A stretch of 64,000 bases of DNA from Arthrobacter gandavensis (GTDB taxonomy: Bacteria > Actinomycetota > Actinomycetes > Actinomycetales > Micrococcaceae): the NCBI RefSeq assembly GCF_015355785.1, contig NZ_JADKYW010000003.1, forward strand, positions 666,796 through 730,795, written 5' to 3'. The position numbers and the translations under genes were made by a program. The notes under the pieces were generated by a model. That model was given only the letters and a program-made list of their open reading frames with translations, had not been told where the DNA came from and searched no databases. Positions 8,860-17,007 of the stretch are shown piece after piece (within the stretch, counting starts at the first letter, position 1; each line of letters starts with the position of its first letter).

Positions 8860-9464
8860 GAGGCTACGGGTCCGCCCTGCTTGGGCAGCGACTGGATGGC
8901 GGACTCGCGCGTGGGCTCGGAAGCGGTCTTGTTCCACGGCATCCTGGCCAGGGCCGCACCCATGGCGCAGGAGTTGGTTGCCGCGGAGAAGGTCAGCCCG
9001 GCACCAATGCCGCCGGCAAGCATCCGCAGCTTCGGGGAAACAAAGCGGCCGCCGGCCAGCCCCAGGACGACGGCGGAGCCGGCCACCATGCGGACCTGGC
9101 GTTCCAGGTCCCACCGCTTCTGCCCGCGGACAACGTCGCCGCCTGCAGCAGCGAAGGCGGGAACGCCGCCGGTCAGCACGTGGGCGGATCCGATGCCTGC
9201 GCCGCCAAGGCGGGTGCGGGCCTGCTCGGCGCGGGTGCCGGACTGGCACACGAGGACAACGCGCTTGCCCAGCCGCTCGGCCAGCTCATCGGTGTGCTCG
9301 GAGAGCAGCGGAAGCGGCACGTTGTAGGAACCGCGGATGTGCATGGCTTCGAACTCGGCCGCGAAACGGACGTCGATGACGATCAGGTCATCAGGATCCT
9401 TCATCCAGGTGCGCAGTGTCTCGGCATCGACGGAGGTTACGGCCGCGGTGGTGTTCGCAGTCAT
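8856..9464 (-). CDS. Rhodanese with C-terminal DUF2892-like membrane segments (YgaP-like)
   Basis: 202 residues. The N-terminal rhodanese domain has IDVRFAAEFEAMHIRGS and the active-site loop CQSGTRAEQAR. The C-terminal part has two hydrophobic hairpin-like segments (GSAVVLGLAGG and LAGGIGAGLTFSAAT) resembling the DUF2892 anchor of YgaP. It would be a membrane-attached sulfurtransferase. AAAGGA precedes ATG 9464. It is the first gene of a unit with the TSUP exporter and possibly the APC permease, transcribed away from CsoR/CstR-like boxes. Confidence 0.87.
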   Translation of the reverse strand: MTANTTAAVTSVDAETLRTWMKDPDDLIVIDVRFAAEFEAMHIRGSYNVPLPLLSEHTDELAERLGKRVVLVCQSGTRAEQARTRLGGAGIGSAHVLTGGVPAFAAAGGDVVRGQKRWDLERQVRMVAGSAVVLGLAGGRFVSPKLRMLAGGIGAGLTFSAATNSCAMGAALARMPWNKTASEPTRESAIQSLPKQGGPVAS

Positions 9465-9507
9465 GGGGGTCCTTTCGGAGGAAGTGGGGGAACCTCTACG
9501 TTCCCAC

Positions 9508-9544
9508 ATACCCGTGGGGGTATGCAAAACACCCCCGGGGGTAT
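9508..9544. promoter_or_regulatory. Two CsoR/CstR-type boxes in a divergent control region
   Basis: ATACCCGTGGGGGTAT (9508-9523) and ACACCCCCGGGGGTAT (9529-9544) lie between the rhodanese gene (minus) and the TSUP-fusion gene (plus). They match the boxes at 5256-5295, so the three transcription units probably share one repressor encoded elsewhere. Confidence 0.75.
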
Positions 9545-9595
9545 CCGAGCTCGCTACCCCTTTCCCACGCCGACCGAATCTGGGACTGTTGCTCC

Positions 9596-11203
9596 ATGGA
9601 GACGGTGCTGCTCGGCCTGGCAGTGGGACTGGCCGTCGGCGCCGTCGTGGGACTCGTTGGCGCCGGCGGCGCAATCATTGCCGTGCCGGCCCTGGTTTAC
9701 GTGGTGGGGCTGGACCCGGAGGAGGCCGTACCCACGTCCCTGATCGTCGTCGGGCTGGCATCGGTGGCCGGCGCACTGCCGAGGCTCCGCCGGGACGTGA
9801 GCTGGCCGCTGGTGCTCCTGGTCGCCGTGCCGGGGATCCCCGCGTCCTGGGCCGGGACCGCGGTAGGAGAACTGCTGGACCCTAACTGGCTGATGCTGTG
9901 CTTTGCCCTGGTCATGATTCTCGCCGGAGTGCGGATGCTGGCCGGCGCCAGGAAGACGAATCCCGCTGCGCGGTCCGCTGAGCTGGACGGCTGGGGCGGA
10001 CTGGCACTGCGCGGCATTCCCGTGGGACTGCTCGTCGGCTTCCTCACCGGGATGCTCGGGGTGGGCGGCGGCTTCCTCATCATTCCCGCACTGACCCTGC
10101 TGCTGGGCGTGCCGGTGCCCCGCGCCATTGGCACCTCGCTGGTGATCATCGCCGTCAATTCAGCCTCCGGTTTCGCAGCGCACCTGGACGGCCTAGTCAT
10201 CGACTGGCCGCTGGCCCTGAGCTTCGCCGCCGTGGCGATTGCCTCGTCGCTGGCTGCTGCGCGGCTGGCCCACCGCCTTGACGAGGCACTGGTGAGCCGG
10301 ATCTTCGCGGCGGTGATCTTTACTGTCGCCCTGGGTGTGCTGGTGCAGACGGTGCCGAAGCTGCTGCCCGGCGCTGCCGCCGGGCCGCCGGCAGATCCGC
10401 CCGCGGCCAGTGCCAGCCTGGCGTCGAGCCGGCTGAGCTTCGGCGAACGGAGCCTGAATGTACTGGTGGAGAACCACACTGCGGAGGACCTGGTGATCAG
10501 CGCCGCCCAGCTGGAGAGCGCCGCCTACTCCGGACCCGCGCCGTGGACTCCGGCCGACGGCGATGCCGCCACCCTGCGCCCGGGCGGCAGGGTGGCGCTT
10601 CCGGTGGAACTACCCGCAGCGGCCTGCGGCAACAACGGTGAAGGCTTCGAGGCCGATGTCCGGCTGGAGCTTGGCGCTGCGGGCGCGGGCGCCGGCTCTG
10701 GCGCCGGCAGTGGCGCTGACACCGGCACTGAGAAGGAACTCGTCCTGCCGGCGGCAGACCCCTACCGGACGGTCGCCCAGGCCCACGGCCAGGATTGCCT
10801 GCGGCAGGAGGTCGACTCCGTTGCATCCTTTACCCTGGCGCCGGACCTCGAGGTCGCTGCGGACGGGCAGTCCGCCGTCGTTCGCATTCGGGTGGCTCCG
10901 AGCGGAGGGTCCGGCGGGCTCAGGGTACGAATCGGTTCGACGACGCTGCTCACCGAAGCGCCGGGCCACCCCTGGCCGCGGGAGATCGGGGTGGATGCAG
11001 CTGACGGGCCGTCGGTGATTGAGCTGCACGCCGTTCCCGCCCGCTGCGACGAGCACGGGTTGGCCGAGGACAAGGCTGGAACAAGGTTTCCACTGGAGGT
11101 GGAAAGTGCCGCCGCGCGCAACGGCCAACTGAGGCTGGAACCGCCGGTTGAATTCACGGCTGCGGCGTACGGCTTCGTCCGCTCCGCCTGCTCCCTGCAG
11201 TAG
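9596..11203 (+). CDS. TSUP permease fused to a C-terminal domain of unknown function
   Basis: 535 residues. Residues 1 to about 255 form a TSUP permease ([34 protein letters not shown]). An Ala/Pro-rich linker leads into about 270 residues with no membrane helix and a beta-rich look ([32 protein letters not shown]), four cysteines, and a short Ala/Gly/Ser repeat at nt 10677-10719. I recall similar stretches as stand-alone uncharacterised actinobacterial proteins; that is memory, not a search. ATG 9596 is chosen because the membrane domain begins there; its ribosome site is weak. The upstream CsoR/CstR-like boxes suggest sulfite or thiosulfate export. The tail's function and its side of the membrane are unknown. 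Confidence 0.8.
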   Translation: METVLLGLAVGLAVGAVVGLVGAGGAIIAVPALVYVVGLDPEEAVPTSLIVVGLASVAGALPRLRRDVSWPLVLLVAVPGIPASWAGTAVGELLDPNWLMLCFALVMILAGVRMLAGARKTNPAARSAELDGWGGLALRGIPVGLLVGFLTGMLGVGGGFLIIPALTLLLGVPVPRAIGTSLVIIAVNSASGFAAHLDGLVIDWPLALSFAAVAIASSLAAARLAHRLDEALVSRIFAAVIFTVALGVLVQTVPKLLPGAAAGPPADPPAASASLASSRLSFGERSLNVLVENHTAEDLVISAAQLESAAYSGPAPWTPADGDAATLRPGGRVALPVELPAAACGNNGEGFEADVRLELGAAGAGAGSGAGSGADTGTEKELVLPAADPYRTVAQAHGQDCLRQEVDSVASFTLAPDLEVAADGQSAVVRIRVAPSGGSGGLRVRIGSTTLLTEAPGHPWPREIGVDAADGPSVIELHAVPARCDEHGLAEDKAGTRFPLEVESAAARNGQLRLEPPVEFTAAAYGFVRSACSLQ

Positions 11204-11205
11204 GG

Positions 11206-11235
11206 AACGCAGATCACGCCTTTGTGACCTGCGTT
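11206..11235 (+). terminator. Hairpin after the TSUP-fusion gene
   Basis: AACGCAG-a-TCAC pairs with GTGA-c-CTGCGTT around GCCTTT, starting 2 nt after the stop codon. There is no T tract, so it is a weak terminator or an mRNA 3'-end stem. Confidence 0.5.
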
Positions 11236-11351
11236 ACAGGTGATGCTATCAAGCGGCTGCAGCAAAAGGCCAAACGGCGGCGCCTCCCAGCTGCGACCTG
11301 CAACGACGTCCGCGCGTGGGGAGTGTCGGCAGTGCGTGCGACGATAAAACC

Positions 11352-14300
11352 ATGCCCGCCACCATGCCCCTGATCGATGTCACCGACATCATCCGCGTGG
11401 TCGGCGGCTCCGCGTTCCAGCGCGGGCAGGGCTATGCCAAGGGCGGGGCGGTTGACTCCCTGGACTGGGACGCCGCAGGCGGCGTGCTGCGCGCCCGCGT
11501 GCACGGCCACGCCAACACGCCGTACAGCACGATGCTGGTTTTGGAAGCCAAACGGCAGGGCGACTACCGACTGGTGGACAACCACTGCAGCTGCCCGGTG
11601 GGCTTTGACTGCAAACATGTTGCCGCCGTGGCCCTGCACAGCAACACGGAACACCTCATTGGCCGGCAAAAACTGCGCAGCGCCTCCTCCGCACCGGCAG
11701 TGCCGGCCTGGCAGGCTTCGCTCCAGGATCTGCTGGCGGGCTCGGCGGACAGCGGTCCCGTCAAGGTCACACCGCTGGGCCTGCAGTTCGAGCTGCGCCG
11801 GCGCGACGGCGGTGCCTCCGGTGTGTGGGGGCCGCCGCCGGCTGCCCGCCCGAGCGTCCGGGCACCGGCCTGGCGGCTCGGTGTCCGCCCGGTGGTCCGC
11901 AATGCCCGCGGCGCGTGGGTGAAGAACAACCTCGCCTGGACCAACCTTGCCTACCAGACCTACGGCCTGAAACTGGACGCGGAACAACACCGCTGGTTCT
12001 CCCAGTTCCCGGCCCTGCACCGCTCCAACGGCGTCAGCTATTTCGGCCAGAATGACTCCTGGCTCTATCTGGACGACTTCGCCAATCCCCTGCTGTGGCA
12101 GCTGCTGGCCGAAGCCCGGCGGCTGGGTGTTGAATTCGTGGGGACCAAGAAGGATATCAGCGTGCAGGTGGGCTCCGAGGCCGTCCTGGCGCTGGACGTG
12201 CGCTCAGCCCAAACCGAAGCAGCGGCACCGCTGCAGCTGCTTCCCAGCCTGGAAATTGACGGGCAGTCCTATCCGCTGGACACCGCCGGGATCATTGGCA
12301 GCCATGGATTGTACGTGCAGTCGGCCGGCGGCCTGATCCTGCTGGCGCCCAGCCCGCGGACGCTCACGGAACAGGACCGCACCCTCCTGGCTGGAAACGC
12401 ACCCGTCACCATCCCGGAGTCGGACACCGCACTGTTCCTGGAAAAGTTCTACCCCAAGCTCCGGCAGGTCATTCCGGTGACCAGCAGTGACGAGTCGGTC
12501 CGGTTCCCCGAGGTCGAGCCGCCCGTCCTGGTGCTCACCGCAGGGTTCCAGCCGGAGGATGAGCTGGCGCTGGAATGGGAATTCGAATACCGGCAGGGCA
12601 CCTCTTCCACCCGGATACCGCTGGACAGCAGGCCCTCCCCCGCGGATCCGGCCGCACGGGACGTCGGAGCTGAAACGGAACTGCTGGACTCGGCCCGCCA
12701 GGTGCTGGGCAGGACTCCGCACAACACCGTGCTGCACGAGATCGAGACCGCCGAGTTCAGTGAGTACACGCTGCCTAAACTGCAGAAGGCAGACGGCATC
12801 CGGGTAGACATCCTCGGAGAGCGGCCGGATTACCGTGAGCTGACCTCCGCACCGCAGCTGAAGATCACCACCGTTGAAACCGAACGCCGGGACTGGTTCG
12901 ACCTCGCTGTGATGATCACGGTGGAAGGCCGCCAGGTAGCCTTCGCCGACGTCTTCAAGGCCATTGCCAAGGGCAAGACCAAGATCAAGCTGGTGGACAA
13001 CACCTACCTCTCCCTGGACCGCCCCGAATTCGAACGGCTGCATGCCCTGATCGAGGAAGCCCAGGCGCTGCAGGAATGGGACACCGGCGAGCTGGGCATC
13101 AGCCGGTACCAGGCCGGGCTCTGGGCAGAACTGGAGGAACTGGCCGAGGAAACCGAACAGGCCGCAGCATGGCGCAGCGCAGTCGGCGGGCTGCTGGAAC
13201 TTGAATCCGTGGAGCCCGTCCCGCTCCCGTCCGGACTGAACGCCGAGCTGCGCCCCTACCAGCTGGAGGGCTACAACTGGCTGGCCTTCCTCTGGGAACA
13301 CGGCCTGGGCGGGGTCCTGGCCGACGATATGGGACTGGGCAAAACCCTGCAGACCCTGGCGCTGATCGCCCGCGCCCGCGAGCAGCAGGCCCCCGGCACC
13401 GGCGGGAAAGCCGTCCGCCCGTTCCTCGTCGTGGCTCCGACGTCGGTGGTCCCCAACTGGATTTCCGAAGCCGCGCGGTTCACGCCGGGCCTGCGGACAG
13501 TCTCCATCCCGGACACCAGTGCCAAATCCCGGCGCAAGCTGGGGGACCTCATCTCCGGTGCGGACATCGTGGTGACGTCCTATGCCGTGTTCCGCCTGGA
13601 CTTCGCGGCCTACCGGGTGCAGGACTGGGACGGGCTGATCCTGGACGAGGCGCAGTTCGTGAAGAACCGCACTACGCGCGCCAACCAGTGTGCCCGGGAG
13701 CTTCCGGCGCCGTTCAAACTGGCCATCACCGGCACGCCCATGGAAAACAACCTGATGGAACTCTGGTCCATGTTCGCCATTGTGGCTCCGGGACTATTCC
13801 CCTCCCCCCGGCGCTTCGCCGAGGAATACCAGCGGCGGATCGAAAAATCCCAGGACATGGCCCAGCTGGGCAAGCTGCGCCGCCGCATCAAGCCCCTGAT
13901 GCTGCGCCGCACCAAGGAAGCCGTCGCCTCGGACCTGCCCGCCAAGCAGGAGCAGGTGCTGGAAGTGGACCTCACCCCCAAGCACCGCAAGATCTACGAG
14001 ACCCATCTGCAGCGCGAACGGCAGAAACTGATGGGCCTGATCCAGGACATGGACCGCAACCGGATGATCGTGTTCCGGTCATTGACCCTGCTGCGCATGC
14101 TGAGCCTTGATGCGTCCCTGGTGGATCCGGAGAACTCCGGAGTGCCGTCCGCGAAACTCGATGCACTGCTGGAGCAGCTGGAAGACGTGACAGCCGAGGG
14201 ACACCGAGCACTGGTCTTCAGCCAGTTCACGTCTTTCCTGAAGCTCGCGGCCCAGCGGATGGACGACGCCGGAATTGCCTACGCTTACCTGGACGGGTCA

Positions 14301-14651
14301 ACACGCAACCGTGCCGAAGTGATTTCAGCGTTCAAGGACGGCCAGGCTCCGGTCTTCCTGATCAGCCTGAAGGCCGGCGGGTTCGGCCTCAACCTAACCG
14401 AGGCCGACTACGTGTTCCTGCTGGACCCTTGGTGGAACCCGGCAACGGAAGCGCAGGCGGTGGACCGCACGCACCGGATTGGGCAGAAGCGTTCAGTGAT
14501 GGTCTACCGGATGGTGGCCCGGGGAACGATCGAGGAAAAGGTCATGGCCCTCAAGGAGCAGAAGGCTGCCCTGTTCTCCTCGGTGATGGACGACGACGCG
14601 GTGTTCAGCTCCGCACTCACCGCAGAGGACATTCGGGAACTGCTGCAGTAA
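11352..14651 (+). CDS. SWIM zinc-finger SNF2-family helicase/ATPase
   Basis: About 1,099 residues. An N-terminal SWIM finger (CSCPVGFDCKH, near residue 80) probably binds nucleic acid. A long middle region precedes a complete SNF2 motor: DDMGLGKT (Walker A, near 657), LDEAQFVKN (DEAQ box, near 764), TGTPMENN, and in the C-terminal lobe LDPWWNPATEAQAVDRTHRIGQ. It would be an ATP-driven DNA translocase acting in repair or transcription. I choose ATG 11352; an upstream in-frame start at 11316 gives a non-homologous-looking extension. No methylase or nuclease partner is adjacent, so it does not look like part of a defence operon. Confidence 0.9.
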   Translation: MPATMPLIDVTDIIRVVGGSAFQRGQGYAKGGAVDSLDWDAAGGVLRARVHGHANTPYSTMLVLEAKRQGDYRLVDNHCSCPVGFDCKHVAAVALHSNTEHLIGRQKLRSASSAPAVPAWQASLQDLLAGSADSGPVKVTPLGLQFELRRRDGGASGVWGPPPAARPSVRAPAWRLGVRPVVRNARGAWVKNNLAWTNLAYQTYGLKLDAEQHRWFSQFPALHRSNGVSYFGQNDSWLYLDDFANPLLWQLLAEARRLGVEFVGTKKDISVQVGSEAVLALDVRSAQTEAAAPLQLLPSLEIDGQSYPLDTAGIIGSHGLYVQSAGGLILLAPSPRTLTEQDRTLLAGNAPVTIPESDTALFLEKFYPKLRQVIPVTSSDESVRFPEVEPPVLVLTAGFQPEDELALEWEFEYRQGTSSTRIPLDSRPSPADPAARDVGAETELLDSARQVLGRTPHNTVLHEIETAEFSEYTLPKLQKADGIRVDILGERPDYRELTSAPQLKITTVETERRDWFDLAVMITVEGRQVAFADVFKAIAKGKTKIKLVDNTYLSLDRPEFERLHALIEEAQALQEWDTGELGISRYQAGLWAELEELAEETEQAAAWRSAVGGLLELESVEPVPLPSGLNAELRPYQLEGYNWLAFLWEHGLGGVLADDMGLGKTLQTLALIARAREQQAPGTGGKAVRPFLVVAPTSVVPNWISEAARFTPGLRTVSIPDTSAKSRRKLGDLISGADIVVTSYAVFRLDFAAYRVQDWDGLILDEAQFVKNRTTRANQCARELPAPFKLAITGTPMENNLMELWSMFAIVAPGLFPSPRRFAEEYQRRIEKSQDMAQLGKLRRRIKPLMLRRTKEAVASDLPAKQEQVLEVDLTPKHRKIYETHLQRERQKLMGLIQDMDRNRMIVFRSLTLLRMLSLDASLVDPENSGVPSAKLDALLEQLEDVTAEGHRALVFSQFTSFLKLAAQRMDDAGIAYAYLDGSTRNRAEVISAFKDGQAPVFLISLKAGGFGLNLTEADYVFLLDPWWNPATEAQAVDRTHRIGQKRSVMVYRMVARGTIEEKVMALKEQKAALFSSVMDDDAVFSSALTAEDIRELLQ

Positions 14652-14750
14652 GGCCCAGGCACGCCGCCTGCGCCACAGCCTCCCATGAATTCAGGCACAG
14701 CTATCTGTCCCGAATCCGCATGGTCACGCGCCTGTCACGCCGGCGCACCA

Positions 14751-14771
14751 AGTTCTACAATATGTAGAACT
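14751..14771 (+). promoter_or_regulatory. 21-nt palindrome overlapping a -10-like hexamer
   Basis: AGTTCTACA-ATA-TGTAGAACT is a perfect 9+3+9 inverted repeat, 17 nt before the zinc-ribbon gene. It contains TACAAT, a plausible -10. The TACA...TGTA core is similar to BlaI/MecI- and some MarR-type operators. The MarR-family gene 300 nt downstream is a candidate regulator. Confidence 0.6.
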
Positions 14772-14787
14772 CGGTAAGTTGGATTCC

Positions 14788-15039
14788 ATGAGCTTGAAGG
14801 AAGCCGTCCGCCCCGTCGAGGCACCACCGGCGGACAGTGATGAACTGGTGCATGTCTTCTGCACGCCCTGCAAGCGGCGGGCCATGCAGCGTGCCCGCAA
14901 GCCCCGCCCGTACTGCGGCAAGGAGATGCCCAACCGGCCGCTCCGCAGCGACAACGCACATCTGCCCATCTGCGTGGTCTGCGTTGAACTGGCGCGCTCC
15001 GGACCCTGCCCTTCCTGCGGAACGCAGGCCCGCCTCTAA
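14788..15039 (+). CDS. Small zinc-ribbon-like protein
   Basis: 83 residues with four cysteine clusters: FCTPCKRR, PYCGKE, ICVVCVE and GPCPSCG. This is the pattern of a small double zinc-ribbon. It is basic in the middle and acidic at the N-terminus. I do not recognise a named family. ATG 14788 is used; a TTG nine bases upstream is possible. It follows a strong palindrome with a -10-like core and precedes the MarR-type gene by 42 nt, so the two may form a unit. A DNA- or protein-binding role is a guess from the cysteines. Confidence 0.6.
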   Translation: MSLKEAVRPVEAPPADSDELVHVFCTPCKRRAMQRARKPRPYCGKEMPNRPLRSDNAHLPICVVCVELARSGPCPSCGTQARL

Positions 15040-15081
15040 GCTGCCATTCCCAGCGCCGGTCCCGGTTTGTACAGTGGGTGG

Positions 15082-15534
15082 ATGGCTACCCAGGAACGTC
15101 CCATAGGCTTTTGGCTCAAACTGCTGGACCAGCTGGTCGATGAGCAGTTCGGCGCGAGTTTTGAAGAACACGGTGTCACCCGGCGGCAGTGGCAGATGAT
15201 GAACCTGCTCACCAACGGACCGGCAAGCGAAAAGGAACTCTCCGACCAGCTCAAACCTTTCTTTCCCGCTGTGGAAGCCGGCACGTCCGGAGAACTCATC
15301 GAGGAGCTGGCCGAAAGCGGCTGGGTTGCGGTGCGCGAGGGCCAGTACTCGCTGACCGATCTCGGGGCGCGCAGCCTGGAGAACCTCCGCGGCGCCGTCG
15401 AGCGCATCCGGGACCAGCTGACGCAAGATGTTTCGGAGGAAGAGTACACCGCTCTGGTTTCCGTGATGCAGCGGATGGCCGCCAACCTGGGCTGGAAGGA
15501 CGGCCCGGACACCCAGGACACGCCCGGCATGTGA
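15082..15534 (+). CDS. MarR-family winged-helix regulator
   Basis: 150 residues. FWLKLLDQLVDEQFGASFEEHGVTRRQWQ begins as in MarR proteins, followed by a winged-helix region (SEKELSDQLKPFF; LIEELAESGWVAVREGQYSLTDLG). The recognition helix is less canonical than in classical MarR. ATG 15082 is chosen; the ribosome site is weak. It may bind the palindrome at 14751-14771. The ligand is unknown. The downstream SRPBCC gene begins 46 nt later and could be co-transcribed. Confidence 0.75.
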   Translation: MATQERPIGFWLKLLDQLVDEQFGASFEEHGVTRRQWQMMNLLTNGPASEKELSDQLKPFFPAVEAGTSGELIEELAESGWVAVREGQYSLTDLGARSLENLRGAVERIRDQLTQDVSEEEYTALVSVMQRMAANLGWKDGPDTQDTPGM

Positions 15535-15580
15535 CTGCCTGTCCCGGAGACGGCACCGCGTGGACGGGTAGTCTCCTGAC

Positions 15581-16300
15581 ATGGGGAAACAGGTCTATGT
15601 CGAAATACCGGTCCGGGCACCGCTGGAGCGGCTGTGGGAACTCACCCAGGACCCGTCCAGCCATCCCCGATGGGACCTGAGGTTTACCGCGATCATTCCT
15701 GCTCCCGGCACGGTGCCGCAGCAATTCAGGTACGAGTTCAAGCTTCCCGTTCACACCATCCACGGAACCGGAACTTCCCTCGGCACGCGGACCGGAGACC
15801 AGGGCCAGGCGACCTCCGTCCTGAAGTTCACCACCCGGGACGTGCTCTCCCCGATTGGACCGGGCGCTGGATACTGGCGGTACATCCCCGGGCCGGACGG
15901 CATCCGGTTCATCACCGGCTACGACTACTCCCCCGGCTGGGGACGGCTGGGCCGCTGGCTGGACGGGCCGCTCATCCGCCCCGCACTTGGGTGGGCAACG
16001 GCGTGGAGTTTCGACCGGCTGCGGCTCTGGGCGGAAGATGGAATCCTGCCCGAACGGGCCCGCCGTGCCTGGCTGGTGGACGCAGGACTCCGCGCCGCGG
16101 CCGCGGCGGGCGCACTGTACCTGCTGTTTCGGTACCCTCGTGCCGGAACAGCGTTCGCGGCCGTCGCCGCGGTGGCCTGCGCCGGGATGTTGCCGGCGGG
16201 CAGCAGTGTCCCCCGGGCAGCGCACTGCCGCAGGCAGCCGCCGGACAGGCATTCCTCCCGCCCACCGGCTTCCCTTGCTGCATTGCCGGAGCCGGCATGA
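15581..16300 (+). CDS. SRPBCC-family protein with C-terminal hydrophobic segment
   Basis: 239 residues. The first 150 residues look like a START/SRPBCC lipid- or ligand-binding fold (VYVEIPVRAPLERLWELTQDP; HPRWDLRF; the SFDRLRLWAE helix). After it comes a hydrophobic stretch (AAAAAGALYLLFRYP...FAAVAAVAC) that may anchor it in the membrane, then a Pro/Arg-rich tail. Its stop overlaps the DUF4166 start by 4 nt (ATGA), so the two are translated together and probably act together, perhaps on a lipid or quinone-like ligand. Function unknown. Confidence 0.75.
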   Translation: MGKQVYVEIPVRAPLERLWELTQDPSSHPRWDLRFTAIIPAPGTVPQQFRYEFKLPVHTIHGTGTSLGTRTGDQGQATSVLKFTTRDVLSPIGPGAGYWRYIPGPDGIRFITGYDYSPGWGRLGRWLDGPLIRPALGWATAWSFDRLRLWAEDGILPERARRAWLVDAGLRAAAAAGALYLLFRYPRAGTAFAAVAAVACAGMLPAGSSVPRAAHCRRQPPDRHSSRPPASLAALPEPA

Positions 16301-17007
16301 GCAGGCTCCCGGAACGTCCAACCGGACAGTCGATGTTCGCCCGGGCCCTCGGCGCCGATTTCGACAGGCTGCATCCCATGCTCCAGCGGCGTTTCGGCGT
16401 GGATCCGGCCGCAGGCTATGCCTGTGTGGGCAACGGCGTTTTCTCCGAAGTCCGCCGCGGATCATGGTGGACCGTGCCCTTCCTGAAGTTCGGTGCTTTC
16501 CGTAACATCCTCTTTCCGGAGCACGGCAGCAACGTGCCGTTCAGCATCGAGAACTTTCCATACGTGGACGGATTCGGCCGCCCAACCGTGACGTTCACCC
16601 GCACCCTGGAAGTCCGGCCGGGCCGGCCGCGGCGCTTCGACGCCAGCATGGTCTACAGCAGTACCCGGGGAACTGTGGTGGATTACCTCGGCACGCATCA
16701 GCATCTGGCCACGGAGCTGGACCTGTCCGTCCGCGAAGACGGCTCACTGCACCTGCGCACCGGAGCACTGCGGTTCCATGAGGGGCCGGTGAGTTTCACT
16801 ATTCCCCGGTTCCTGACCGGCGCGGCAGATCTTCATGAAGCGTACGACGACGAGCGGCAGGCCTACACGATCCAGCTGCAGGTGCGGAACCCGGTTTTCG
16901 GATTCATCTTCGGCTACCGCGGCGAGTTTACCTGCACCTTTCCACCCGTCACCGGAACGGCGGTACCGGCCCGGCTCAAACCCGTCCGGGAGGAACTCCG
17001 GGACTAA
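16297..17007 (+). CDS. DUF4166 domain protein
   Basis: 236 residues beginning MSRLPERPTGQSMFARALG, with the DUF4166 features LHPMLQRRFGV, the FRNILFPEHGSNVPFSIEN segment, and a C-terminal FGYRGEFTCTF. There is no signal peptide or clear membrane helix. Elsewhere DUF4166 occurs alone or fused to saccharopine-dehydrogenase-like domains; its activity is unknown. It is coupled to the SRPBCC gene by an ATGA overlap. Its last 32 nt overlap the end of the convergent SorC-type regulator gene. Confidence 0.8.
   Translation: MSRLPERPTGQSMFARALGADFDRLHPMLQRRFGVDPAAGYACVGNGVFSEVRRGSWWTVPFLKFGAFRNILFPEHGSNVPFSIENFPYVDGFGRPTVTFTRTLEVRPGRPRRFDASMVYSSTRGTVVDYLGTHQHLATELDLSVREDGSLHLRTGALRFHEGPVSFTIPRFLTGAADLHEAYDDERQAYTIQLQVRNPVFGFIFGYRGEFTCTFPPVTGTAVPARLKPVREELRD

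Noticed and set aside
11352-15534. SNF2 helicase plus downstream small genes as a phage-defence system
   Set aside because: No nuclease, methylase, protease or toxin partner; the helicase resembles the widespread SWIM-SNF2 housekeeping type.
16100-16300. Suspected frameshift in the SRPBCC C-terminus
   Set aside because: The Pro/Arg-rich tail reads to a stop that forms a clean ATGA overlap with the next gene, which argues for the frame as given.
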